NCBI GenBank assembly: GCA_016928935.1
Contig: JAFGJU010000066.1
Span: forward strand, 1-35,983
Direction: 5' to 3'
Length of the DNA: 35,983 bases
From: Candidatus Eiseniibacteriota bacterium
GTDB lineage: Bacteria; Eisenbacteria; RBG-16-71-46; JAFGJU01
Shown: positions 24,394 to 32,610 of the stretch, piece after piece
Layout of the letters: each line of letters opens with the position of its first letter
How positions within the stretch are numbered: the stretch's first letter is position 1
Notes under the pieces: generated by a model
What the model was told of the DNA's origin: nothing
The model's input: the letters and a program-made list of their open reading frames with translations, nothing else
The model's database searches: none
Translations under genes and position numbers: made by a program

Positions 24394-26823
24394 CTACCCG
24401 CATTCGCGGAACGTTATCTCGTCTCCCTTGCGGCCCACTTCCACCGTGCACCCGTCTCTGACGGCCCCCCTCAGGACGAGCTCTGCGAGCGGGTCCTCGA
24501 CAAGCCTCTGGATGGTCCGTCTGAGCGGCCTGGCGCCAAGCGCGGGGTCGAACCCCTTCTCTATCAGAAAGTCAAGGGCGTCCTGGGTGAAGTTCAGGTG
24601 TATGTCTTTCCGCCTGAGCCTCGCGTCCACCTGGTTCAGCAATATCTTGACTATCTTCTGCATGTCCGCCACGTCCAGGGCCCGGAATACTATTATCTCG
24701 TCTATTCTGTTCAGGAACTCCGGGTTGAACGTGCGCTTGACTTCGTCCATCACCGTGTCCTTCATCTTGCCGTACGTCGTGCCCTCGTCCGGCTTCTGGA
24801 ACCCGAGCGACGCCCCCCTTATTTGCCTCGTGCCCAGGTTGGACGTCATGATGAGAACGGTATTCTTGAAATTGACCTTCCTGCGCATGCTGTCCGTGAG
24901 CTGCCCGTCGTCCAGCACCTGGAGAAGGATGTTGAACACGTCGGGATGGGCCTTCTCTATCTCATCCAGGAGCACGACGGAATACGGCTTCCTCCTGACC
25001 TTCTCGGTCAGCTGGCCGCCCTCCTCGTACCCGACGTAACCCGGAGGCGCGCCCACCAGCCTCGAGACGTTGAACTTCTCCATGAACTCCGACATGTCTA
25101 TTCGGATGAGCGCGTCCTCGTCCTGAAACAGGAACCTGGCCAGCACTCTGGCCAGCTCGGTCTTCCCCACTCCTGTGGGTCCCAGAAATACGAACGACCC
25201 GATGGGCCGGCGCGGGTCCCTGAGGCCGGCCCTGTTTCGGCGCACCGCCTTGGCGATGGCCTGAACTGCCGGGTCCTGGCCGACCACGTACTTCTTGAGT
25301 TCTTCCTCCATCCTGAGGAGCTTCTCTGATTCCTTTTCCTCCAGCTTCGCGACGGGCACCCCCGTCATCTTGGACACCACCTCTGCCACGTCGTCGGCGT
25401 CCACCACCGCCTGCGATTCGGACCGCGCCTCACTCCAACCCTTCTTGGTCTCGCGGATCTTGTGCCGCAGCTCACGTTCCTGGTCCCGCAGGCCCGCGGC
25501 CTTCTCGAACTCCTGGGCCAGCACCGCCTCTTCCTTCTCCTTGGCCAGCTCCTCTGCCTTCCTTTCCAGCTGTCTGAGCTCGTTCGGTGCCGTGGCCACC
25601 GAAAGCCGCGCCCGGGCGCCGGACTCGTCTATGACGTCGATGGCCTTGTCGGGAAGGTAGCGGTCCGTAATGTACCTGTCCGAAAGCTCGACCGCCGCCT
25701 CGACGGCGCCGTCGGTTATCTTCACGCCGTGATGCGCCTCGTACTTGTCGCGCAGTCCCTGGATGATCTTTACGGTCTGCTCCACCGTCGGCGGGTCCAC
25801 CGTTATCGGCTGGAATCGCCGTTCCAGGGCGCCGTCTTTCTCTATGTGCTTGCGGTATTCGTCCAGCGTGGTGGCTCCGATACACTGCATCTCGCCTCGC
25901 GCCAGGGCGGGCTTCAGCATGTTGGAGGCGTCTATGGCGCCCTCGGCGCCGCCTGCGCCGACTATGGTGTGGAGCTCATCCAGGAAGCATATTGTGTCTT
26001 TGGAGTCGCGAATCTCGTTCATCACGGCCTTGAGCCGTTCCTCGAACTGGCCGCGGTACTTGGTCCCGGCCACGACCGACGCCAAGTCTATTACGACCAG
26101 ACGCTTGTTGCGCAGCGTCTCCGGCACCTTGTTGTCGACTATCCTCTGCGCCAGACCCTCGACTATGGCCGTCTTCCCCACCCCGGGCTCACCGATCAGG
26201 ACGGGGTTGTTCTTCTTGCGGCGGCTCAGGACCTGCACCACCCTCTCGATTTCTCTTTCGCGGCCGATGACCGGGTCCAGCTTGCCCTCTTTGGCCAGGA
26301 CAGTGAGGTCCCGGCTGAATTGGTTGAGCGCCGGGGTCTCGGACTTTTCCTCTTTCTCGCCCTGCTGAGCGCCCGGGGCGGCTCCGCCCAGAAGCTTCAA
26401 CGTCTCTTCCCGCACCTTCTTCCTGTCTATTCCGAGCTCGATGAGAACGCGCGCCGCCACGCCCTCGCCTTCTCTAATCAAACCCAGCAGAAGGTGTTCG
26501 GTTCCAACGTAGTTGTGGCCGAGCTGCCTGGCTTCGTCCACCGACAACTCCAGCACCCTCTTCGCGCGCGGCGTGAACGGGATCTCCCCTATCGTGGTCG
26601 TGCCTCCGGCTGACGCCACCATGCTCTCCACTGTCTGCCTTATGGCGTCCAGGTCGAGTCCCAGGTTGCTCAACACTGTCGCGGCGATGCCCTCACCCTC
26701 TCTCAGGATGCCGAGCAGGAGGTGCTCCGTCCCGATGTAATCGTGGTGGAGCCGCGCCGCCTCTTCGCGCGCGAGGTACATCACTTTTCTCACTCGTTCG
26801 GTGAACTTGTCTCCGCCTTGCAT
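24394..26823 (-). CDS. clpC: ClpC AAA+ unfoldase
   Basis: Hexameric ATPase feeding substrates to ClpP; in Bacillus it recognises arginine-phosphorylated proteins. The 809 residues have a double Clp-N repeat (1-150), whose two IGTEH/VGTEH motifs supply E33 and E109. These match B. subtilis Glu32 and Glu106, which bind phospho-arginine. AAA domain 1 has Walker A GEPGVGKT. A UVR motif-containing middle domain follows (QEFEKAAGLRDQERELRHKI), the ClpC hallmark separating it from ClpA and ClpB. AAA domain 2 has GPTGVGKT. The middle domain and the N-terminal residues strongly support partnership with McsB, encoded directly upstream. No clpP in the window. Confidence 0.96.
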   Translation of the reverse strand: MQGGDKFTERVRKVMYLAREEAARLHHDYIGTEHLLLGILREGEGIAATVLSNLGLDLDAIRQTVESMVASAGGTTTIGEIPFTPRAKRVLELSVDEARQLGHNYVGTEHLLLGLIREGEGVAARVLIELGIDRKKVREETLKLLGGAAPGAQQGEKEEKSETPALNQFSRDLTVLAKEGKLDPVIGREREIERVVQVLSRRKKNNPVLIGEPGVGKTAIVEGLAQRIVDNKVPETLRNKRLVVIDLASVVAGTKYRGQFEERLKAVMNEIRDSKDTICFLDELHTIVGAGGAEGAIDASNMLKPALARGEMQCIGATTLDEYRKHIEKDGALERRFQPITVDPPTVEQTVKIIQGLRDKYEAHHGVKITDGAVEAAVELSDRYITDRYLPDKAIDVIDESGARARLSVATAPNELRQLERKAEELAKEKEEAVLAQEFEKAAGLRDQERELRHKIRETKKGWSEARSESQAVVDADDVAEVVSKMTGVPVAKLEEKESEKLLRMEEELKKYVVGQDPAVQAIAKAVRRNRAGLRDPRRPIGSFVFLGPTGVGKTELARVLARFLFQDEDALIRIDMSEFMEKFNVSRLVGAPPGYVGYEEGGQLTEKVRRKPYSVVLLDEIEKAHPDVFNILLQVLDDGQLTDSMRRKVNFKNTVLIMTSNLGTRQIRGASLGFQKPDEGTTYGKMKDTVMDEVKRTFNPEFLNRIDEIIVFRALDVADMQKIVKILLNQVDARLRRKDIHLNFTQDALDFLIEKGFDPALGARPLRRTIQRLVEDPLAELVLRGAVRDGCTVEVGRKGDEITFRECG

Positions 26824-26854
26824 CTCTATTCCACCTCGTCTAGTGTCTCGACCA

Positions 26855-27910
26855 CTATCGCCGCCACAACCTCTCGCGCACCAGTTCAGCCCGCATAACG
26901 TTTCTCTCGGCCGCTGTCAGGTCCCTTCCGGCCCTCTTCTGCATGTGTGCCGGCTGCGAAAGCACGAGCAGCTCGTTCAAAGCCCCTATGGCGCAGAGCC
27001 CCGAAAGTCCCAGGGACACCCCGAACCTGACCAGGGACACCAAAGAAACCAGCTCCCGGGACGGCAGTATCTTGCAGTACCTGAGGGCCCCGAAGGCTCT
27101 CCAGACCTTGTCCTCTATCTGCACCTTGGCGTCCCTGAGCGCCGCCTCCATGGCCTTCGACTCGTACTCCATCACCTGGTTGACGACGCGCTCCAGGCTC
27201 ATGGCCGCCTCGTTCTCGCTCAAGCCCAGCGTGGTCTGGTTCGAGACCTGGAAGAAATTTCCGATTATCTCCGTGCCCTCGCCGTAGAACCCGCGCACCC
27301 CGAGCCCCACCTGAGTTATGCCCTGCAACACCTTCCCTATCTGCTTGGTGAGCACCAGCGCCGGGAAGTGCATCAACACCGAGGCGCGGAGCCCGGTGCC
27401 CACGTTCGTCGGGCACGAGGTCAGGTAACCCAGCTCGTCGGAGAAGGCATACTCCAACGAGGCGTCCAGCTCGTCGTCCACCTTGTCGGCCAGCTTCACG
27501 GCCTTACCCAGCTGGCGCCCAGAGCAGAGGACCTGCAATCGCAGGTGGTCCTCCTCGTTGACCATTATGCTGACGCTCTCGTCGGTTCCGATGATGAGGG
27601 CGCCGACCTTCGAGTTCTCCGCAAAATCGTGGCTGATGAGGTGCCTCTCGACCAGGAACTGCTTGTCCTGCTGCGTCATCTCTGCGGAGCGCAGCACCGC
27701 CATCTCCGCGAAGGCACTGCTCTTCTTGGCTGCGGCCACCACGGACGGCAGCATCTGGGCCAGCTGCTCCGCCTTTGCCCTGGTCGGGAACGGGACGCTT
27801 TGCAGATTGCGCGCAAGGCGAACGCGCGTGCTCAGCACAATGTCAGAGTGCGGGCCGCTGCCGTCGAGCCAGCTACCGGGCTGTTTCGCCATTTCGGCCA
27901 GAGATGTCAC
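26855..27910 (-). CDS. mcsB: Protein arginine kinase McsB
   Basis: Phosphagen-kinase-fold enzyme that phosphorylates arginines on proteins to mark them for ClpC(P). The GTG at 27910 is chosen because GAGGAGG lies five bases upstream and it falls 10 bp after the mcsA stop; length is 351 aa. DIVLSTRVRLARN is the N-terminal ATP-site block. LTSCPTNVGTGLRASV contains the conserved Cys166, and GEGTE contains Glu214, matching the catalytic Glu212 region of bacillary McsB. FQVSNQTTLG and LRYCKILPSREL follow. Near the C terminus, ERNVMRAELVRERL resembles the RDxxRA allosteric motif with Asp replaced by Asn. It lies between mcsA and clpC, the standard functional trio. Confidence 0.95.
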   Translation of the reverse strand: MTSLAEMAKQPGSWLDGSGPHSDIVLSTRVRLARNLQSVPFPTRAKAEQLAQMLPSVVAAAKKSSAFAEMAVLRSAEMTQQDKQFLVERHLISHDFAENSKVGALIIGTDESVSIMVNEEDHLRLQVLCSGRQLGKAVKLADKVDDELDASLEYAFSDELGYLTSCPTNVGTGLRASVLMHFPALVLTKQIGKVLQGITQVGLGVRGFYGEGTEIIGNFFQVSNQTTLGLSENEAAMSLERVVNQVMEYESKAMEAALRDAKVQIEDKVWRAFGALRYCKILPSRELVSLVSLVRFGVSLGLSGLCAIGALNELLVLSQPAHMQKRAGRDLTAAERNVMRAELVRERLWRR

Positions 27911-27920
27911 TGATGCCTCC

Positions 27921-28457
27921 TCATTCGGCCTTCGGCGTACCCCTACGCTTCTTGCCGGCAAGGGCCGCCTCCATCTTCCTTATCTTGTCTCTCAGCTCCG
28001 CGGCCATCTCGAATTCCTCGTGCTGGATCGCCCTGTCCAGCTCCTCCTGGAGCTTCTGGATCTCCCTTCGGCGCGCGTACTTCGCGCCGTCCTTGCTCGG
28101 GCTCTTCCCCGAGTGCCGCGTGCTGCCGTGCACGCGTCTAAGCACGGGGCGCAGTTGCGCCCGGAATGCCTCGTAGCACGCCGCGCAGCCCACCCGTGCC
28201 GTCTCCTTGAAGGTCGAGTACTTCATCCCGCACACCGGGCACTGTATACCCCCGACCTTGTCCTCCTCGGTCGCGCTCATGCTGTCCATCATCCAGACCA
28301 GAGGCCCGGAGATGGACACCTTGGACTGACCCAGGACACCGTGAAGCCCCCTTTCCTCCGCGCACTTCTCGCAGACGTGAAGCTCCGTTATCTTGTCGTT
28401 CACGATCTCTGTGTAGTGCACGGTCGCGGGGGCCTTGCCGCATATCTGGCACTGCAT
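27921..28457 (-). CDS. mcsA: McsA-like zinc-finger/UVR activator of McsB
   Basis: Small zinc protein that in Bacillus activates McsB and helps ClpC. ATG 28457 is preceded by GGAGG at six bases, giving 178 aa; longer in-frame readings run into lolD. Four CxxC pairs form two zinc sites: CQICGK and CEKCAEE near the N terminus, CPVCGM and CAACYEAF in the middle. They are followed by a basic linker and a C-terminal UVR motif (LQEELDRAIQHEEFEMAAELRDKIRKME) like that of UvrB, UvrC and ClpC. Order mcsA-mcsB-clpC equals the Bacillus operon minus ctsR. The gene starts 67 bp after lolD. Confidence 0.92.
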   Translation of the reverse strand: MQCQICGKAPATVHYTEIVNDKITELHVCEKCAEERGLHGVLGQSKVSISGPLVWMMDSMSATEEDKVGGIQCPVCGMKYSTFKETARVGCAACYEAFRAQLRPVLRRVHGSTRHSGKSPSKDGAKYARRREIQKLQEELDRAIQHEEFEMAAELRDKIRKMEAALAGKKRRGTPKAE

Positions 28458-28524
28458 TTTCCACCTCCACATCCCGGAGCGATTGCGGCGCTCGCGGCGA
28501 GCGCCGGCCCCGCGTCGTGGCGCA

Positions 28525-29223
28525 TCAGCCTCGCGCCTCCGCGCGAACCACGTGCGCCTTTCCGTCCTCCAGTTGTACCACTCTGTCGGAGGACCTGGCA
28601 AGTTTCTCGTTGTGAGTCACGATTACGAAGGTCTGCTTGTGAGCCTCCCGCAGCTCCTGTATCAGCGTGTGAAGCTCCTCGCCGCTCTCCTTGTCCAGGT
28701 TCCCAGACGGCTCGTCGGCCAGGACGATGCGAGGGTTGTTCATCAACGCCCTGGCCACGGCCACGCGCTGCTGCTCGCCGCCGGACAGCTCCCCCGGCTT
28801 GTGTTCTTCGCGCTCCAGCAGGCGCACTTCCTTCAGCAGCTTCCGCGCCCGCTCCCGAGAGGACTCCACCGAATCGCCGGCGATGAGCCCGGGCATCATC
28901 ACGTTCTCCACCGCAGTGAACTCGGGCAACAGGTGATGAAACTGGAACACGAAGCCCACGGTCCTATTCCTGAACCTGGCCAGGCCGTCGTCGTTCATGC
29001 GGAACACCTCCTGCGAGTCCAGCCTGACGCTACCGCTGTCGGGCCTGTCCAGGGCGCCCAGGATATGCAGAAGCGTGCTCTTGCCCACGCCCGAGGCGCC
29101 GACTATGGCCATTATCTCGCCCTCAATCACCTCCAGGTCCACTCCCCTCAGCACGTTCAGGACGTGCCCGCCCATTCTGAAGCTCTTGTGTACGCCGGTC
29201 GCGCTAAGGATTGTCCCGCTCAT
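28525..29223 (-). CDS. lolD: Lipoprotein-releasing ABC ATPase LolD
   Basis: ATPase of the LolCDE complex that extracts outer-membrane lipoproteins from the inner membrane. The 232 residues have Walker A VGASGVGKSTL, the MacB/LolD-type Q-loop FVFQFHHLLPEFTAVENVMMP, signature LSGGEQQRVAVARAL, Walker B IVLADEPSGNLD and the switch His in IVTHNEKLA. Text around the Q-loop (FHHLLPEFTA) favours LolD over FtsE or MacB. The upstream gene is the matching permease, 98 bp away. Confidence 0.92.
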   Translation of the reverse strand: MSGTILSATGVHKSFRMGGHVLNVLRGVDLEVIEGEIMAIVGASGVGKSTLLHILGALDRPDSGSVRLDSQEVFRMNDDGLARFRNRTVGFVFQFHHLLPEFTAVENVMMPGLIAGDSVESSRERARKLLKEVRLLEREEHKPGELSGGEQQRVAVARALMNNPRIVLADEPSGNLDKESGEELHTLIQELREAHKQTFVIVTHNEKLARSSDRVVQLEDGKAHVVRAEARG

Positions 29224-29321
29224 ACCTTTGCCCCGGAGGCTCCGTCCCGCCCGGCCTCCAACCGGTTTTCCGCGTGCCTACCGGACCCGCTCCGGGCTCG
29301 CCCAGTCGGACCGGACGGCCG

Positions 29322-30554
29322 CTACTCGTACCGAATCGCATCGACAGGAACCAGCTTGGAAGCTTTCCACGAGGGGTAAATGGTTGCGGCAAAACAGACT
29401 GCGACGGCAGCAAGCGCAACCATCACGAAATCTCCGGCTTCCATTTTCACGGGCAGCCTATCTATAAAGTATACATCACCCGGAAGGGTGATGAATTTGT
29501 ATTTTTGGAGCAGGAAGCATCCCACGAACCCGATCAACGAGCCCAAGACGGTGCCCACTATTCCGACTGCCACCCCCTCCGCCATGAAGATGCGCATCAC
29601 GCTTCCCGAGGTGGCGCCCATGGACTTCATTATGCCCACGTCCCGGCGCTTTTCCATCACGACCATTATGAGCGTGCTGATTATGTTGAACGCCGCCACG
29701 GCGACTATGAGCATCAGTATGACGAACATCAGGACCTTCTCGGTCCTTATCCACTTGAACAGGTTTCTGTTCATCTCTATCCAGTTGGACGCGGCGAAAG
29801 GGTAACCGCCGAGGGCCGTCACTATCCTTCGCCCCACTTCCGGGGCCTCGTACATGTCCTCGACTCTGACTTCTATTCCCGTGACGTGCCCGACCCTGCC
29901 CACGAACTCCTCCGCTGCCTCGAGGGACACGTATCCCAGGCTCGAGTCGTAGTCGTACATACCGGACGTGAAGATGCCCACGACCACGAACTTCCTCACG
30001 TGTGGGATGATGCCGAAGATGGTGGCCTGGCCGCTCAACGGCGACGTGAGCATGACCTCGTCGCCCACGTTCACGCCCAGGGCCTCCGCCAGGTACTTGC
30101 CCAACACCATCCCGCGGAGGCCGCCGCCCGGGTCTATCGTCTGGACCTGCGGCTTCGTGTTCCGGTAGACCTCCGTCACCAGCTTCTCGCGCTCCAGGTC
30201 GATGCCCTTGAGGGCTATTCCGTCCGTGATGCCGCCGGCGGTCACCATGCACTTGGAGTAGATGAAAGGAGCGGCCGCCACGACGCCCGGTACCGACTGT
30301 ATGCGGGTGAGCAGCGAGTCGTCGAACGGAATGCCCGACTCGGAGTGGCCCAGCACGATCACGTGCGCGGTGGTGCCCACTATCCGCTTCCTTACCTCCT
30401 CTTCGGCGCCGTTCATGACCGACAGCACTATCGTGAGCGCGGCCACGCCGACCAGCACACCGCCTACGGATATGCCGCTTATGATGGAGATGAAGCTCAC
30501 GCGGCGTTTTGCCCTCAGGTACCGCCGCGCTATGAAGAGCTCGAACTTCATCAT
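29322..30554 (-). CDS. LolC/LolE-family lipoprotein-releasing permease
   Basis: FtsX-type inner-membrane permease partner of LolD, 410 residues from ATG 30554 (an adjacent ATG at 30551 is equivalent; GGGGGAG lies eight bases upstream). It begins KFELFIARRYLRAKRRVSFI. TM1 (ISVGGVLVGVAALTIVLSVM) precedes a periplasmic domain of about 220 residues. TM2 to TM4 lie at about 275-300, 320-345 and 370-390. The conserved block KYKFITLPGDVYFIDRLPVK and the ending PSWKASKLVPVDAIRYE are characteristic. Only one permease gene accompanies lolD here, so this protein may form a homodimer (a LolF-like arrangement), or a second permease is elsewhere. Confidence 0.92.
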   Translation of the reverse strand: MMKFELFIARRYLRAKRRVSFISIISGISVGGVLVGVAALTIVLSVMNGAEEEVRKRIVGTTAHVIVLGHSESGIPFDDSLLTRIQSVPGVVAAAPFIYSKCMVTAGGITDGIALKGIDLEREKLVTEVYRNTKPQVQTIDPGGGLRGMVLGKYLAEALGVNVGDEVMLTSPLSGQATIFGIIPHVRKFVVVGIFTSGMYDYDSSLGYVSLEAAEEFVGRVGHVTGIEVRVEDMYEAPEVGRRIVTALGGYPFAASNWIEMNRNLFKWIRTEKVLMFVILMLIVAVAAFNIISTLIMVVMEKRRDVGIMKSMGATSGSVMRIFMAEGVAVGIVGTVLGSLIGFVGCFLLQKYKFITLPGDVYFIDRLPVKMEAGDFVMVALAAVAVCFAATIYPSWKASKLVPVDAIRYE

Positions 30555-30631
30555 GCTGTGCGCTCCCCCGCTCCGGGCCCGCCGTCTCCCCACTCCCGAC
30601 GTCCTGCGCCGAACAAAGACACCGGGCTTTC

Positions 30632-30661
30632 CGCAGCCGCAGTCAGCGCAGCCGCAGTCAG
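30632..30661 (+). repeat. Tandem 15-bp duplication between lysS and the Lol permease
   Basis: CGCAGCCGCAGTCAG occurs twice in immediate succession in the 122-bp intergenic spacer. No function is suggested; probably replication slippage. Confidence 0.8.
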
Positions 30662-30676
30662 CGCCGACCCCCCGCG

Positions 30677-32359
30677 TCAGGCTCCGGCGTCCGGCGTGCT
30701 CCCGCCCTCGTCTTCGCGCTCGTCCTCTTCCCGGAGCGCCTCGGCCCTCAGCTGCGGGAAAAGCACGACGTCCCTTATTGTGCGGGCGTCAGTCAATATC
30801 ATCACGATTCTGTCTATCCCCAATCCCAACCCCCCTGCAGGCGCCATCCCGTACTCCAGCGCTCTCAGATAGTCAGTGTCCTTCGGCTGGACCTCGAGAG
30901 CCCCGTCCGCCCTGGCCTGCGCCTGGAGGTCGAACTGGCGCGCCTGTTCCAGAGGGTCGTTCTGCTCCGAGAAGGCGTTCCCCACCTCCAGCCCCGCTAC
31001 GATCGGCTCGAACCTCTCCACGATCCCGGGCGAACCTCCCTTGTCCTTTGCCAGCGGCGAGACTTCCTTCGGATAGTCATACACAAAAGTCGGCTGGATG
31101 AGGTTCGGCTGCGCCTTCTCCGAGAAGAGCTCGTCCAGCAGTCTCCCCCGCACCATTGTTCGGCCCCAACCTGCGCCGCCGGGACCCCCGCCCCCCACCG
31201 GACCCCCCGCCCCGCCTCCTCCGTCCTGCGCGACGCCGCGCGCTTCTGCCCTCTGACCTCCACGCTCTCCGCCCTGCACCGCGCCCGCGCGACCCGTCTC
31301 GGCTCCGGGCTTCTTACCCGTCGCGATCGCCTCCACATCCATGCCCAGCTTCACACAGAGCGCGCGAACCTCCTCGTCGGAGGAACCGGTGAGGTCGGCG
31401 CCCACGGCCTCCTTCAAAGCGCCGAAGTAGCTCACTCGCTTCCACGGCCGCGCAAAATCCAGCTCGTGCTCGCCGTACTTGCACTTCGTGCCGCCGTGCA
31501 CCTCCGTCACGACCTCGACCAGCATCTCTTCCACAAGGTCCATAATGTCCTGGTAATCCGCGTAGGCCTGGTAGACTTCCAACTGCGTGAACTCAGGGTT
31601 GTGCGTCCTGTCTATGCCCTCGTTCCTGAAGTCCTTGCCTATCTCGTAAACGCGGTCGAGACCACCCACCAGGAGTCGCTTCAAGTACAGCTCGTCCGCA
31701 ATCCTCAGGTAGAGCTGCATGTCCAGTGCCTCGTGCCTCGTGACGAACGGCCGCGCGAACGCTCCGCCGTAAAGCGGCTGCAGTATCGGCGTCTCAACCT
31801 CGATGAACCCGCGCGAGTCGAGGAATCTCCTTATCGTACTCACAATCCTGGAACGCAGGACGAACTGGCGGCGCACCTCGGTGTTCACAATGAGGTCTAC
31901 GTAACGCTGCCTGTAGCGGGTCTCGACGTCCTTCAAGCCGTGCCATTTCTCGGGCAGCGGCCGCAGCGACTTGCTGAGGAGTGTCACCGACTCGGCCTTG
32001 ACCGTGACCTCTCCCGTGCGCGTGCGGAACACCGGCCCGGTCACGCCGATTATGTCACCCACGTCCAAGAGGCCGAAGAGCTCGTAGCCCTCCGGGCCCA
32101 ACACGTCTTCCCTGAAGTAGGCTTGGAGCTTCCCGCTCCTGTCGAGGATGTGCCCGAAGCTGGCCTTGCCGTGGCCTCGCTTAGACAACAACCGACCCGC
32201 TACGGCTACCGCGGCCTGGTCCTTCTCCAGCGACTCGAAGGCCTCGAGCACCGCCGCGGCCGTGTGCGTCACACTGAACTTGGTCGGGTAGGGCTCCACA
32301 CCCTTCTGCTTGATAAGCTCGAGCCGCGCCACGCGCTCAGAGATGATCCTGTGCGACAC
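30677..32359 (-). CDS. lysS: Lysyl-tRNA synthetase, class II, with Gly-rich insertion
   Basis: Charges tRNA(Lys) in the cytosol. The GTG at 32359 is preferred because GAGGGG lies six bases upstream; an ATG at 32389 would add ten residues but has no ribosome site. The N-terminal OB domain (VAVAGRLLSKRGHGKASFGHI) is followed by motif 1 and motif 2 (DFRNEGIDRTHNPEFTQLEV). Motif 3 is GLGLGIDRIVMILT. Odd feature: where other LysRS have only a few residues between the helix LCVKLGMDVE and the LLDELF...LIQPTFVYDYP segment, about 50 extra residues rich in Gly, Arg and Ala occur (about 348-398, DNA about 31165-31316). The C terminus also carries an acidic tail. First gene of the long minus block. Confidence 0.95.
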   Translation of the reverse strand: MSHRIISERVARLELIKQKGVEPYPTKFSVTHTAAAVLEAFESLEKDQAAVAVAGRLLSKRGHGKASFGHILDRSGKLQAYFREDVLGPEGYELFGLLDVGDIIGVTGPVFRTRTGEVTVKAESVTLLSKSLRPLPEKWHGLKDVETRYRQRYVDLIVNTEVRRQFVLRSRIVSTIRRFLDSRGFIEVETPILQPLYGGAFARPFVTRHEALDMQLYLRIADELYLKRLLVGGLDRVYEIGKDFRNEGIDRTHNPEFTQLEVYQAYADYQDIMDLVEEMLVEVVTEVHGGTKCKYGEHELDFARPWKRVSYFGALKEAVGADLTGSSDEEVRALCVKLGMDVEAIATGKKPGAETGRAGAVQGGERGGQRAEARGVAQDGGGGAGGPVGGGGPGGAGWGRTMVRGRLLDELFSEKAQPNLIQPTFVYDYPKEVSPLAKDKGGSPGIVERFEPIVAGLEVGNAFSEQNDPLEQARQFDLQAQARADGALEVQPKDTDYLRALEYGMAPAGGLGLGIDRIVMILTDARTIRDVVLFPQLRAEALREEDEREDEGGSTPDAGA

Positions 32360-32548
32360 TTCAAGCCCCCTCGGTGGTGAGGCGTGCATTCAGGGCTGGG
32401 CATACGGTATCCGCGCAGCAGGCGCCCCTAAGCGCCGGCCTCACGGCCGCGGCACGCCAGATGCGCTCTGCGCGTCCGCCTCGCCACCCTGGCGGCACGT
32501 CCTCTCGGCGCCGGCCCCGAATCCTGTAACTTCATGAACTTCCGAGAG

Positions 32549-32576
32549 ATAATATCACCGGACCCCGGCCTGTCAA
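32549..32576 (-). promoter_or_regulatory. Strong sigma70 promoter upstream of lysS block
   Basis: Minus strand TTGACA (32576-32571), 16 nt, TATTAT (32554-32549). Perfect -35 and five of six in the -10. It points into lysS, about 190 nt upstream of the GTG, and is the best candidate for driving the long envelope gene block. Confidence 0.7.
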
Positions 32577-32577
32577 G

Positions 32578-32610
32578 CCAAAAGCCCGCCCGCCTTGCTG
32601 CGGCCGGGCC
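32578..32610 (-). terminator. Weak terminator-like hairpin before lysS promoter
   Basis: On the minus strand a GCCCGGCC arm, a seven-base loop and a GGCGGGC arm (one bulged G), followed after GGGC by TTTT. It would stop leftward transcription arriving from the accessory region. The U-tract is short and slightly displaced from the stem. Confidence 0.3.

Noticed and set aside
29474..29493. Perfect inverted repeat CATCACCC-ggaa-GGGTGATG inside an AT-rich patch of the Lol permease gene
   Set aside because: It encodes the conserved family segment ITLPGDV in frame, which explains both the local composition and the repeat; no U-tract supports a terminator.
32360..32576. T-box riboswitch in the lysS leader
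   Set aside because: No recognisable T-box core sequence or specifier-loop arrangement was found on reading the leader.
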